Shown here piece after piece: positions 55,283 through 64,000 of a stretch of DNA of 64,000 nucleotides. Source of the stretch: Delphinapterus leucas (Eukaryota > Chordata > Mammalia > Artiodactyla > Monodontidae). The stretch spans positions 4,851,882-4,915,881 of the forward strand of contig NW_022098050.1 of NCBI RefSeq assembly GCF_002288925.2, given 5' to 3'. The translations under genes and the position numbers were made by a program. Below the pieces are notes generated by a model. It did not search any database, had not been told where the DNA came from, and saw only the letters and a list, made by a program, of their open reading frames with translations. Positions within the stretch are counted from its first letter, which is position 1. Each line of letters begins with the position of its first letter.

Positions 55283-55684
55283 TGTTATGGGCTGCATTGT
55301 GTCCTCCACCTCCATAAATTCATATATTGAAGCCCTAACCCCCATTACCTCAGAATGTGACTGCATTTAGAGACAGGGCCTTTAAAGAGGTGATTAAGTT
55401 AAAATGGGGCTGTTAGGGTAGGCTTAAGCCAATATGACTTGTGTCCTTATAGGAAGAGGAAATGTGGACACACGGAGGGACACCAGCGATGTGAGCACAG
55501 AGGGAAACCCACGGGAGGACACAGTGAGAAGGCGGCCGTCCACAAGCCAAGGAGAGAGACCTCAAGAGAAACCAGCCCCCTGACACCTTGACCTTGGACT
55601 TCCAGCCTCCAGAACTATGAGAAAATAAATGTTTGTTGTTTAAGCCACCCAGTCGGTGGTATTTTGTTTGGCGGCCTGATATAA
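55283..55684 (+). mobile_element. MLT1A-like solo LTR (ERVL-MaLR)
   Basis: Near-complete LTR: TGTTATGGGCTGCATTGTGTC, TTCATATATTGAAGCCCTAAC, AATATGACTTGTGTCCTTATAG, CAAGCCAAGGAGAGAGACCTC, ACTTCCAGCCTCCAGAACTAT, AAGCCACCCAGTCGGTGGTA. About 400 bp, starting with TG as expected. It abuts the preceding MLT1 in the opposite orientation. Confidence 0.93.
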
Positions 55685-56875
55685 AGCTCCTCTAGGTAAT
55701 CAACACACTGGCATTTTGGTAGCTACCACTCTTTAGCGAATTTGGTGAAGAGTCTACTGCTCCACTGCTTTGAGAGCGTGATTAGCATAGTTAAGTTCAC
55801 AGAATGGGCAAAGGAATAGGGAACCCAGTTCCGATCCTGCCGTGATGAGTCTTGGACCAGGCCCCTCGGGGAGCCCTGTCAGGCGCAGCCAAGGTATGTG
55901 GCAGCCAGTCGGCGCCCACCTGTCCTCACCTCACCCACATTCCTGGGTCTGGGAAGGAGAAGTCAGCTTCAGCTGGGCCTCGGCCAAGATCCCATGAGCC
56001 TGTTGGAGAGATGCTGAAGGGACAGACAAAGGACGTGGGTCTGAAGTTGAATATTCCGAGTGTCTAGGCATCGGCAGGGATGACAGATGTTTGTCACGTG
56101 GGCCACAGCGGGCTCCTCTATGGCTTCTGTCCCCTTGGCACCTTCCATGGCTTCCCGCCCAGCTCTGTGCCTCAGTTTCCCCCCACCGCCCAATGGGATG
56201 GTGCCGCTCGAACCCAAGGGAAAGCGAGGGCCTCCAAGAGGCAATGTCCAGAGAGAGCTGGAGTTTCCTGGGTGCGAGAGGTGGCCACCAAAGCGCTGAT
56301 GGCTGTCACCGCTGTCACTTCCAGCACTGGCACCTCTCAGAGCGATGCCCGCCCGAGGCCCAGCTCGTCCGTCCCGCCCTCTGCCAGGCTGATTCCCAGT
56401 CAGCCTGCCTCACTGCCATCCAATGGACTTAGATCACCTGCTTAAGGCTTCCTGCAGCCAGAAAAACAAGCAGAGCCCCAAGAAGAAGGCAATAGCCCTG
56501 CTGGGAGCCCCGCCTACGAGGCACAGGACCCCACCCCCTGAGCCACCGGCCTAGGCCTTGGGCTTCTCCCAGAAGCCATCCATGCACTGACTCATGGTGG
56601 CCTGGGCTCCCGGGCTGGGGGAGGAGGGATCACCGAGCAATGGGGTCACACAGGGCTGGGAGAGGAGGACTTGGGCAGCTGGACACCCAGCAGAAGAGGA
56701 GCTTTCAGCTCACCCTTTCCAGAAGCATGACTGGTCTGCAACGGGTAGAAGCAGAAGAACGACAACCGTGAGAACGCACAGCAGAAGCCCCTGGTCCCCA
56801 GGCTCTGGCAGGGAGCTCAGCCCTGGCCGAGGGCCTCGCGGGCGGACCTGGGTTCCTCCTCAGTGACTTCAAAGG
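55685..56875. other. Unannotated largely unique block
   Basis: About 1.2 kb, GC-rich, no recognised transposon. Overlapping ORFs in several frames have no family resemblance. Confidence 0.45.
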
Positions 56876-56877
56876 AG

Positions 56878-57005
56878 GATGCTTTATTGTATAACGTCAA
56901 ACAGAGGCTCATCAGAGAGGGGAGGGGATAGATTTGACGTCACACAGCTGGTAAGAGGCAGAGCCCAGATTCAAAACCAGACCAGTCTGATGCAGTTTCC
57001 ACGCC
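56878..57005 (-). mobile_element. MIR SINE remnant
   Basis: CACACAGCTGGTAAGAGGCAG and AGCCCAGATTCAAAACCAGA are reverse MIR landmarks. Confidence 0.75.
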
Positions 57006-57061
57006 CTTAAATTCTACCCTGTGCTGTGGTCCCAGGCAGGGTAATGAAGCACAGTTGGTGG

Positions 57062-57090
57062 CTGTGTGTGTGCCTGTGCATGTGTGTGTG
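57062..57090 (+). repeat. Short degenerate (GT)n
   Basis: GTGTGTGTGCCTGTGCATGT-type run. Confidence 0.7.
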
Positions 57091-57504
57091 AGTCTGGAGT
57101 CACAGAAATAGATTTCAGCATGATACAAGTAACAAACACTTCACTATTTTAAAAATTCATCAGCGGTTCCTGGCGTTCAAGAATCTTCCCCTGGCCCCGA
57201 TTCACAGCCACACTCAAAAGCTTCTCTCCTTTGGTAACCTCTTCCCTCCCTGCCCCTTTGCTTCCCCACTTGCCGACCACCCCCCGCAAAATTCTTCCTA
57301 AGCTCTTAGGCAGAGCAATTCCGTCTTCACTTAGTCTCACCCACCCACCCAGACTGGGGAAAGGCCCAAGAAGTTTCATTGAAGTGTTGCGACAGTTTGA
57401 CGCCAGTCAGAGGAAAACACTCCGGTCTCTGCCCATCCCAGCCTCTGCTGGCCTCCTTACTCTCCACATTTCGAGACACTTTCAGCTGGAAAAAGGCCAG
57501 CATA

Positions 57505-57610
57505 CGCTAGACCAACCATCTCACTTTACAGATGGGGACACCGAGGCCCAGATTGGCGACATGGTTTGTCCAATGCCAAGGAGCATGTTTCCGGAGATTT
57601 GGGGCTAAAA
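57505..57610 (-). mobile_element. MIR SINE remnant
   Basis: CATCTCACTTTACAGATGGGG and ACACCGAGGCCCAGATTGGCG match reverse MIR. Confidence 0.75.
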
Positions 57611-57715
57611 CCCAGGGACAGAGATGCCTAAATGTTACTTAGCCCAATACTTCTTCTTAATAGTCTGTGGGTTGTATCTGCAGGATTGGCTTTGGTTATT
57701 CCAGTGACAGGAAGT

Positions 57716-58211
57716 CTGTATTCATTATCTATTACTTGGTAACAAATTGCTCCAAAACTTAGCAGCTTGAAACAGCAAACATTTATTATCTCGCACAGTT
57801 TCTGAGGGTCAGGAATCTGGGAGCAGCCTGGCTGGGTGATTCTGGCTCAGGCTGCAGCCAAGTTGTCTGGAGCTGCAGTTTCTCAAGACTTCACTGGGGC
57901 AGGAGCCTCCGCTTCCAAGCTCACTCACGTGGCTGTTGGCAGGAGGCCTCAGTTCCTTGCTGCATGGGCCTCTTCATAGGGCTACTCATGACATAGCTTT
58001 CCCAGAGCCCGTGATCCATGAGAGAGAGAGAGAACCTGAGACATAAGCAGCAGTCTTTTTATAACCAAATCTCAGAAGTGATATGCCATCACTTCTGCCA
58101 TATGCTATTGGTCACACAAACCAGCCCTGCAACAATGTGGGAGGGGACTGTACCAAAGTAGGAATCCCAGGAGGCAGGCTCATTGAGGTAGATCTTAGAG
58201 GCTGCCTACCA
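57716..58211 (-). mobile_element. MLT1C/D LTR (ERVL-MaLR), well preserved
   Basis: Runs in full reverse order from CATTATCTATTACTTGGTAAC through TCACTCACGTGGCTGTTGGC, GGAGGCCTCAGTTCCTTGCTG and CAACAATGTGGGAGGGGACTG to GAGGCTGCCTACCACA. About 495 bp, close to a complete LTR. A short GA run lies at 58021-58032. Confidence 0.9.
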
Positions 58212-58560
58212 CAAAACCCAAGAACATAGTGGCTTAAACAAGAGAAAAATGCATTTCCCTTTCTCACAGATAAAGTCCATGGGAGCAGTCCAAAGTTGGT
58301 ATAATATTCCATCTTCATGGGAGCTCCAGACCCCTTCCCTCTTGTTTTTTTGCCACCTTATTGTCCAAGATGGCTGCTCAAGCTCTAGCCATCACTTCTG
58401 CTCTCCAGCCAGCAGGAAGAAAAAAAAAGGTCCCCTTCCCTTTAGGAACACTTCCTGGAACTTACACGTAACATGTCTACTTATATCCTCTTGGCCAACA
58501 ATTAATCACTTCTAGCCTGAAAGGAGGCTGGGAAACGTAGTCTTTATTTCACCTGGCCTA
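58212..58560 (-). mobile_element. Possible ancient LTR-like repeat
   Basis: GAACATAGTGGCTTAAACAAG, CCAAGATGGCTGCTCAAGCTC and a later GGAAACGTAGTCTTTATTTC suggest a second ancient LTR of unknown subfamily directly after the MLT1. Confidence 0.4.
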
Positions 58561-59185
58561 TGTGCCGAAAAAGAATTCAGGGGCTCTATTATTGGGAAAA
58601 AAGAAAAGAACAGATATTGGAGGTCAACTGCCAATCTTTGTCTTTGACCACCCAATGAAGGCTATGAACTTTCCCTTTCACAGAATAAAAGAAATCACGT
58701 ACATGCAAAATTGTGCATACGGCTCCGACGGCCTGTGGGCATCTGTGAAGTCACTTTATGGATGTCACATGAAGAACCTCTGCAGCTCTGGCCAGGCCCT
58801 CCCCCTATTCCTGTGTGTGAACAGTGTTGATGCAGACCCTTGGGGCAAGGTCCTATGAGAAGGACAAGCAGTGCTCCGAGACAGCCCTAGCACAGTTCCT
58901 CGACGGTGTGTGGGCAGTGTCCCCCTACCTGGTAAGATGTTCCTCCCCAGGAGTTGTTGTACCAGCGTCCAGCAGAGTACAAACCTCACTCTCCCTCCAT
59001 GACTTAATGCAAAACAAGGGCTGATAAGGTGGGAACTGAAATGCGTTAGTGTCATGGGTTAACGTTGAGAGACAAGCCATCGGTGTTGAATGAAGAATCA
59101 GCAAGCAGCGCTCCTTGGAATTCCAAATCAGCTGCTCTCAGCTGATATTTCAATGCCAAGTTACAAGCACACAGACACAGAGCAG
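58561..59185. other. Unannotated sequence
   Basis: No gene or named repeat recognised. Confidence 0.4.
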
Positions 59186-59700
59186 TTGCCTTTGGAAAAC
59201 GGTTCGGCAAGTTCTTATAAAATTATATATGCCTTTGCCACAAGACTCAGCTATCTCCCCACTGAGTACCTATTGCAAAAGAGATGAAAGTATTTGTCCA
59301 TGAAAAGATCTGAACTTGTATATTCATAGCAGCCCCCAACTGGAAACAACTACTCAGGAATCAAGACGAGGAAACTCTTGATAGATAACAACAACCTGGG
59401 TGATCTCAAATGCATTATGCTGCAGGGAAAAAAAGCCAAACATGAAAGAGCACACACCGTATGATTCCATTCATGTGAAATTCGAAAACAGGCAAAATTA
59501 ACCTATGGTGATAGAAATCAGAAAAAGGAAGGAGCATGAGAGAGCGCTCTGGGGATGATGGAAATGAGCTATATCTTGATAGAAGGATGGGTTCCACAAG
59601 GGAAAACTTTTGCCAAAACTCCTCAAACCTTAGCACTTAAGGTCGGTGCATTTCACTGGATGTTAAGTTACACCTGAACTTAAAAAAAGACCAAAAAAAA
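59186..59700 (+). mobile_element. Old L1 3' end (L1M class)
   Basis: TTTGGAAAACGGTTCGGCAAG, GCAGCCCCCAACTGGAAACAA, GAGCACACACCGTATGATTCC and ATTTCACTGGATGTTAAGTTA follow the order of old L1 ORF2 end and 3' UTR. Same family as the element at 61.4-62.4 kb. Confidence 0.78.
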
Positions 59701-60394
59701 TCTGGCAAAAATGTGGGAGCTGGCACCCCACAGACAAAACCCCAGCTAGCTGCCTGCCCTCCTTGCAGGGCCAGGATCCGTGCTCGGTCAGCCATGGTAG
59801 CACAAACTGAGAGCTACTGAGATCTGCCAGGGAAGGGGATTCTGTTCTAAGACAGCCCCAGCCAGGCAACCTGCAAGGAGTAATGATACCTACAGAGCCG
59901 CCTGAGATCCCGCCTGCCGGAGTTCTGCTTGCATCAAGGAGCTCCCACAAATGCACGAGGGACTCAGGCTGGCACCCGCTGCCCTAGCGCGTCTTTTCCA
60001 TCCCCTTCAGCCTCGAAGAGGCCGCCAGCATGACCAGAATGGAGCGAGTAGAGACGCAGCCGATATCAGCTCCCATCTTCCAGAGAAGGAAACCGAGACA
60101 CAGAGGGACAGCGCCTTGCCAACTGTCACCTAACCCCGTCCCTGGGCTCCCACGCCAGTGGTCACACATCCACAAACAACTTCCTCTCTTGCTCAGAACT
60201 TTCGCAGCAACATTTCCAAAGGCACCGAAATGAACAAGAAAGCCTGTTTTCCTTCGTCTTCTCTTCAAAGTTTATGCCCCCCCCAACCCCCCAAAAAATC
60301 ATTTCGTGTTGGGAGTGCGTTTCCCTACAGATGGATTACAGTCCGTTTGGGCCAGAATGTTACAAAAATAAAGAAGCGCAAAAGTTGCAGGGAC
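59701..60394. other. Unannotated sequence with probable MIR remnant
   Basis: ATCTTCCAGAGAAGGAAACCG followed by AGACACAGAGGGACAGCGCC near 60075-60120 looks like reverse MIR. Otherwise no gene or repeat recognised. Confidence 0.45.
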
Positions 60395-60730
60395 CTTGGA
60401 CTTCCCTGGTGACGCAGTGGTTAAGAATCCGCCTGCCAATGCAGGAGACACGGGTTCGAGCCCTGGTCCAGGAAGATCCCACACCCCACAGAGCAACTAA
60501 GCCCCGTGCGCCACAGCTACTGAACCGCGAGCCACAGCTACTGAAACCCACGCGCCTGGAGCCCGTGCTCTGCAACGAGAAGCCACCGCAACGAGACGCC
60601 CGTGCGCCGCAATGAAGAGTAGCCCCCGCTCACCGCAACAAGAGAAAGCCCGTGCACAGCAACGAAGACCCAATGCAGCCAAAAATAAATAAATAAATAA
60701 ATATAAATAAATAAATTTCTTTAAAAAAAA
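60395..60730 (+). mobile_element. CHR-1 SINE
   Basis: GGACTTCCCTGGTGACGCAG, the box A/B region up to CGGGTTCGAGCCCTGGTCC, two GAGCCACAGCTACTGAA units and an AAATAAATAAATA tail followed by an A run. Probable target duplications with one gap: AAAGTTGCAGGG (60381-60392) and AAAGTTTCACGGG (60731-60743). Confidence 0.9.
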
Positions 60731-60743
60731 AAAGTTTCACGGG

Positions 60744-61229
60744 CCTTAACTCAACCCACAAATCAAAAGCAGCTGGAGCGTCTACACATCCCTGTCCTAC
60801 ACAGTTAAGGCAGGTTTCAAACTGGCCGAGTCAGAGAGAAGCCTGTCAGAGAAGGCTTGCCTCCCCTCCTGCAGCTGGGGGATGAGAAGATGACCAATCC
60901 GGCGGTGTCCAGGGAGCCCAAGAAACCGTCTTCCCTCCCCAAAATGTAGGCACCTCTTGACTCTCTTCAGCTCACACTAGAAGGGACCAAAATGCCAAAT
61001 AAAAAGGGCCTTTCCCCCAGACTTGAGTGACAAATGACACTTGCGTGTCCAGGTATCTTGGAACTCCCCCTCTTCCTCCATGCCCTCTTGTAGCTAGCTG
61101 CACCCGTCTCCCTCCTACGCACGTGCGATCTAGAAGCCTCACCCTGTTCCCTCTCCCCATCCCTCGTGACTCTCTAGACACAATACTTCTAATACCAGAG
61201 CAGATGCCTTTCACTGAGCTCCTTCTACG
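60744..61229. other. Unannotated sequence
   Basis: No gene or named repeat recognised. Confidence 0.4.
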
Positions 61230-61440
61230 TGCCAGGCGCTGTATCAGTTAGCTAGAGTTCCTGGATTGCAAGCAACAGAGACAGATTCTGACTAACTTGG
61301 GCAAAAAGGAATCTGCTGGAAGACGATTGGAGATTGGCATAATGGGTTGGAAATCTGGAGAAGAAAGCTTGGCATTGGTAGGGGTCAAGGCAGACCCAGA
61401 GATGGACAACCTCCTACAACTCAAGATTCAAATGCCAGGC
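61230..61440. mobile_element. Possible ancient interspersed repeat
   Basis: ATTGCAAGCAACAGAGACAG and ACTAACTTGGGCAAAAAGGAA match a common mammalian ancient-repeat phrase that I cannot assign. A shorter trace occurs near 26090-26115. Confidence 0.4.
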
Positions 61441-61444
61441 AAGG

Positions 61445-62418
61445 GTATAAAATGACACGACTGCTTTGGAAAATAGTCTGGCAGCTTCTCACAAGGTCCA
61501 ACCCCACGACTCCACTCCCGGGTACTTACCCAAGAGAAATAAGAGCATACATCCAAAAAAACACCTGCACGGGAATGCTCATAGAAACTTTATTCGTAAT
61601 AGCTCCAAACTGAAGTCAATTCAAATATCTATCAACTGGTGAACGGATAAACGAATTTTGATATAACCAAATAATGGAATACTACTCAGCAATAGAAAGG
61701 AAGGTGCTGGGCCTCCCTGTGGCGCAGTGGTTAAGAATCCGCCTGCCAATGCAGGGGACACAGGTTCGAGCCCTGGTCCGGGAAGAGCCCACATGCCGCG
61801 GAGCAACTAAGCCACAACTACTGAGCCCGCGCTCTAGAGCCCACGAGCCACAACTACCGAGCCCACGAGCCACAGCTACTGAAGCCCGCACCCCTAGAGC
61901 CCGTGCTCCGCAACAAGAAAAGCCACTGCAATGAGAAGCCCGCGCACCACAACGAAGAGCAGCCCCTGCTCGCCGCAACTAAAGAAAGCCCGCGCCCAGC
62001 AACGAAGACCCAACGCAGCCAAAAACAAATAAATAAATAAAATTTAAAATAAAAAGAAAGAAAGGAAGGTGGGAGCAGCATTCACAACAATGTGAATGAA
62101 TCTCACAGATGAATATGTCGAGCCAAAGAAGCCAAACACAAGAGAACACATGCTGTATGATCTACTTCTATAAAATGCAAGAAGAGACAAAACTAACCTA
62201 CAGTGACAGAAATCAGAACAGGAGCTGCCTTTGGTGACCCATAGGATTCGCTGGGAAGGGGACGAGGGGGCTTTTGGGGAACGATGGAAATGTTCTATAT
62301 CTTGACTGCGGTGGTGGTTCCACAGATGCATATATTTGCCAAAACTCATCAAACTGTACACCTTCTGCGCATTTCAATGTATGCAAATTAGGCTTTAATT
62401 TAAAAATTAAATTAAAAA
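61445..62418 (+). mobile_element. Old L1 3' end (L1M class) split by a CHR SINE
   Basis: CGACTGCTTTGGAAAATAGTC, GAATGCTCATAGAAACTTTAT, TACTACTCAGCAATAGAAAGG, then after the SINE GAATCTCACAGATGAATATG and TATCTTGACTGCGGTGGTGG, ending TTAATTTAAAAATTAAATTA. The interruption is the CHR SINE at 61707-62058. Confidence 0.82.
61707..62058 (+). mobile_element. CHR-1 SINE
   Basis: CTGGGCCTCCCTGTGGCGCAG, CAGGTTCGAGCCCTGGTCCG (B box), repeated ACTACTGAGCCC/CACGAGCCACA units and an AAATAAATAAATA tail. Perfect 13-bp target duplications AGAAAGGAAGGTG at 61694-61706 and 62059-62071. An internal duplication makes it slightly long. Confidence 0.93.
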
Positions 62419-63230
62419 GAATCGCAAGCAGGGCTTGTGCCAGGAGTGGAGATATGATAGTGAACAAGGCAGGCAGAGCCCCGTCCAGAGGGAACTTCTG
62501 TCTGGCCCCAAAGTCACAGAGCTGGGGGCGAACTGACATCCTTCTGCCTTCCAAGTCACCCGGTGATTCCTTCGGCGTGGCCCTGGGCAGCACACCCCAG
62601 AGCATGACGGGAGCCCCAGGGAGGTGGCGGGCAGCTGCCCCAGAAGCCAGAGGCCAGTCCCCCAAAGGACTCCAGGCTTCCCAGCGCAGTCCGGCCCCTC
62701 AGGGAGGAAACATTCTCAGAGCCTGCCACTCCCACCGTGTGCAACGGGGCCAGGCCTCTCTCTGCCCTCCTGAAGACTTTTGGCCCCCAGAACCTCATGC
62801 AAGAGGGACATATCAAATCTTTCTTTCAGGACAGAAGAAACAGAAAATATGCAGGACCAGAAACCAGAATATCATTCGGAAAGCACCAAACTATTTAGAG
62901 ATTTTCTTACCCATTCTGGCCAGTGAAGAGGTAGGCAGAGAGAGATATAAACAAAGAGTTGCACAGACCGTCAGAGACCAGGGTGATGGGACAGGTGAGG
63001 TGTTCGCTTTGGGGGGGTGTGGTTTGCCGGTGAACATCGGCCATCTCCTTGGCCTGAGGTCCTCAGAGCGTCACCAGAAAGCAGTCAGTTACTTAACGAT
63101 TGTGCAGGCTTTTGTCACTCTGGCCCTTAAGGCCCTAGAGCCTGGAGTGGCCAGGATAGCCCACCACAGTAGAAATTGTCACCCACATAAGCCCCAGGTC
63201 CCCCGATCTTGGGGAATGTTCTCAAGACCA
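62419..63230. other. Unannotated sequence with a weak exon candidate
   Basis: No named repeat recognised. The longest open frame of the window (62274-63239, 321 codons, plus) crosses from the old L1 tail into this DNA. Within it, 62830-62994 is bounded by an acceptor-like CTTTCTTTCAG and a donor-like CAG/GTGAGG and is 165 nt long. The peptide resembles nothing I know, so no CDS is called. Confidence 0.35.
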
Positions 63231-63232
63231 CC

Positions 63233-63405
63233 AATGTAATTCCTTACGTCATTCAATCAGCCCTACCACTGAGAGGTCGGTATTGCTGTCCCTATGCTAC
63301 AGATGGGGAAACTGACTCTTTGAGAGACTTTTGTCTTTGCTCTGAGAGACACAGACAGGAAACAGCAGAGGCAGGGCAAGAACCAAGATCCTTCAAGTCT
63401 TACGT
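63233..63405 (-). mobile_element. MIR SINE remnant
   Basis: GTATTGCTGTCCCTATGCTAC, AGATGGGGAAACTGACTC and GACACAGACAGGAAACAGCAG fit reverse MIR. Confidence 0.72.
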
Positions 63406-63494
63406 TTGAAGCTCTTTTCTCCACAGTTATTGGTACTGATGGGAACTTTCTCAGGCCCAAGAACCTTCGAGGGTGGCGAGGCTGACCAAGGGCC

Positions 63495-64000
63495 TGACCC
63501 CTGTGGCAGGCAGCCTCTAGGAAGGCTCCCAGGGAGCCCCACCTCCTGGTATTCACACCCTCTGAGCATGGGCTGGACTCAGGGTCAAGCTTCTAACACA
63601 TAGAACAGAGCAGAAGTGATAGGATGTCACTTCTGAGTTTAGGTCACAGAAAGACGGTGACTTCCAACCCCGGCTCTCTGGCTCACTCACTCTCCCTCAG
63701 GTCACCAGCTGACATGTCCTGAGAACACTCTGGCAGCCTATGGGAAGCCCCACGTGGTGAGGAACCCAGGCCTGACAGCATCACATGAGCGAGCTCAGAG
63801 ATGGATCTTCTGAGGCCACCTGCCAACAGCCATGTGCGTGAGCCGTTCTGGAAGCGGGACCTCCAGCTCAGTTAAGCCTGGAGGCAACTGTAGCCCCGGC
63901 TGACATCTTGACGGCATTTCATCAGAGACCCTGAGCTAGAACCACCCAGCTAAGCCACTCTGGAGTCCTGACCCTCAGAAACCACGGGAGTTAATAGATG
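63495..64000 (+). mobile_element. MLT1C/D-like LTR, truncated by the window edge
   Basis: GTGGCAGGCAGCCTCTAGGAA, CACCTCCTGGTATTCACACCC, AGAAGTGATAGGATGTCACTTC, CCACGTGGTGAGGAACCCAGG, TGCCAACAGCCATGTGCGTGA and CCTGACCCTCAGAAACCA are in forward MLT1 order. The final polyadenylation part lies outside the window. Confidence 0.9.

Noticed and set aside
60395..60730. tRNA-like sequence with A and B boxes in CHR SINEs
   Set aside because: The body lacks an intact cloverleaf and has SINE tails and target duplications, so these are tRNA-derived SINEs and not tRNA genes.
62274..63239. 321-codon plus-strand ORF, the longest in the window
   Set aside because: The first 40 or so codons lie in an old L1 tail and the rest resembles no protein family. 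Only the possible exon at 62830-62994 is worth checking.
1..64000. A new multi-gene system such as a defence or biosynthetic cluster
   Set aside because: The window has mammalian repeat composition and no supported gene, so nothing points to such a system.

Overview
This window is mammalian nuclear DNA, most likely from a cetacean and plausibly a toothed whale. Seven tRNA-derived SINEs carry the CHR-1 type body (a B box reading GGTTCGAGCCC, or in one copy GGTTCGTGCCC, and tails of AAATAAATAAAT repeats), and there are two short CHR-2 type copies. Lineage-specific 5'-truncated L1 tails and a mariner hairpin are also present. I saw no BovB or Bov-tA elements, which a ruminant window of this size should contain. 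The species call is inference from repeat families recognised by eye.

I found no protein-coding gene, rRNA, functional tRNA or snoRNA gene, processed pseudogene or CRISPR array that I can support. The open reading frames are short, overlap on both strands, ignore repeat boundaries and resemble no family I know, except for fragments of L1 ORF2 protein inside dead L1 copies. The window is intergenic or deep intronic sequence.

Layout: 1-3.9 kb is mostly unique, with a hAT-like DNA transposon at 2.2-2.55 kb. MaLR LTRs (MLT1 group) and MIR SINEs occur at 3.9-5.6 kb. A unique block follows to 8.7 kb, then a CHR SINE, an old L1 interrupted by a younger one (9.7-10.6 kb), and unique sequence to 12.4 kb. 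From 12.4 to 18 kb the DNA is repeat-rich: MLT1 LTRs, a young L1 with target-site duplications (TSDs), an L2, and an MLT1 split by an L1 that carries a 3' transduction. From 18 to 23.7 kb it is mainly unique, with a 36-base C run. Another repeat-rich zone runs from 23.7 to 34.6 kb. A 4.4 kb repeat-poor block (34.6-39.06 kb) is the best place to look for regulatory DNA. MLT1, MIR and MER5A copies and an L1 tail occupy parts of 39-43.1 kb. From 43.1 to 48.4 kb sequence is largely unique, with a splice-donor-like site beside a 21-bp duplication and a CA microsatellite. At 48.4-49.6 kb an L1 contains both a CHR SINE and a mariner hairpin. From 49.6 to 64 kb the DNA is a mosaic of L2, MIR, MLT1, L1 and CHR elements, with a 16-bp tandem array rich in TGACCTTGA motifs at 52.6 kb, and an MLT1 that runs off the right edge.

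The most useful observations are the L1 3' transduction, the mariner hairpin that resembles bovine miR-2284/2285 precursors, the TGACCTTGA array, the nested insertions that give a relative chronology, and two weak exon candidates. Nothing seen amounts to a new biological system. Repeat names come from recognition of consensus features, so subfamily assignments are approximate.
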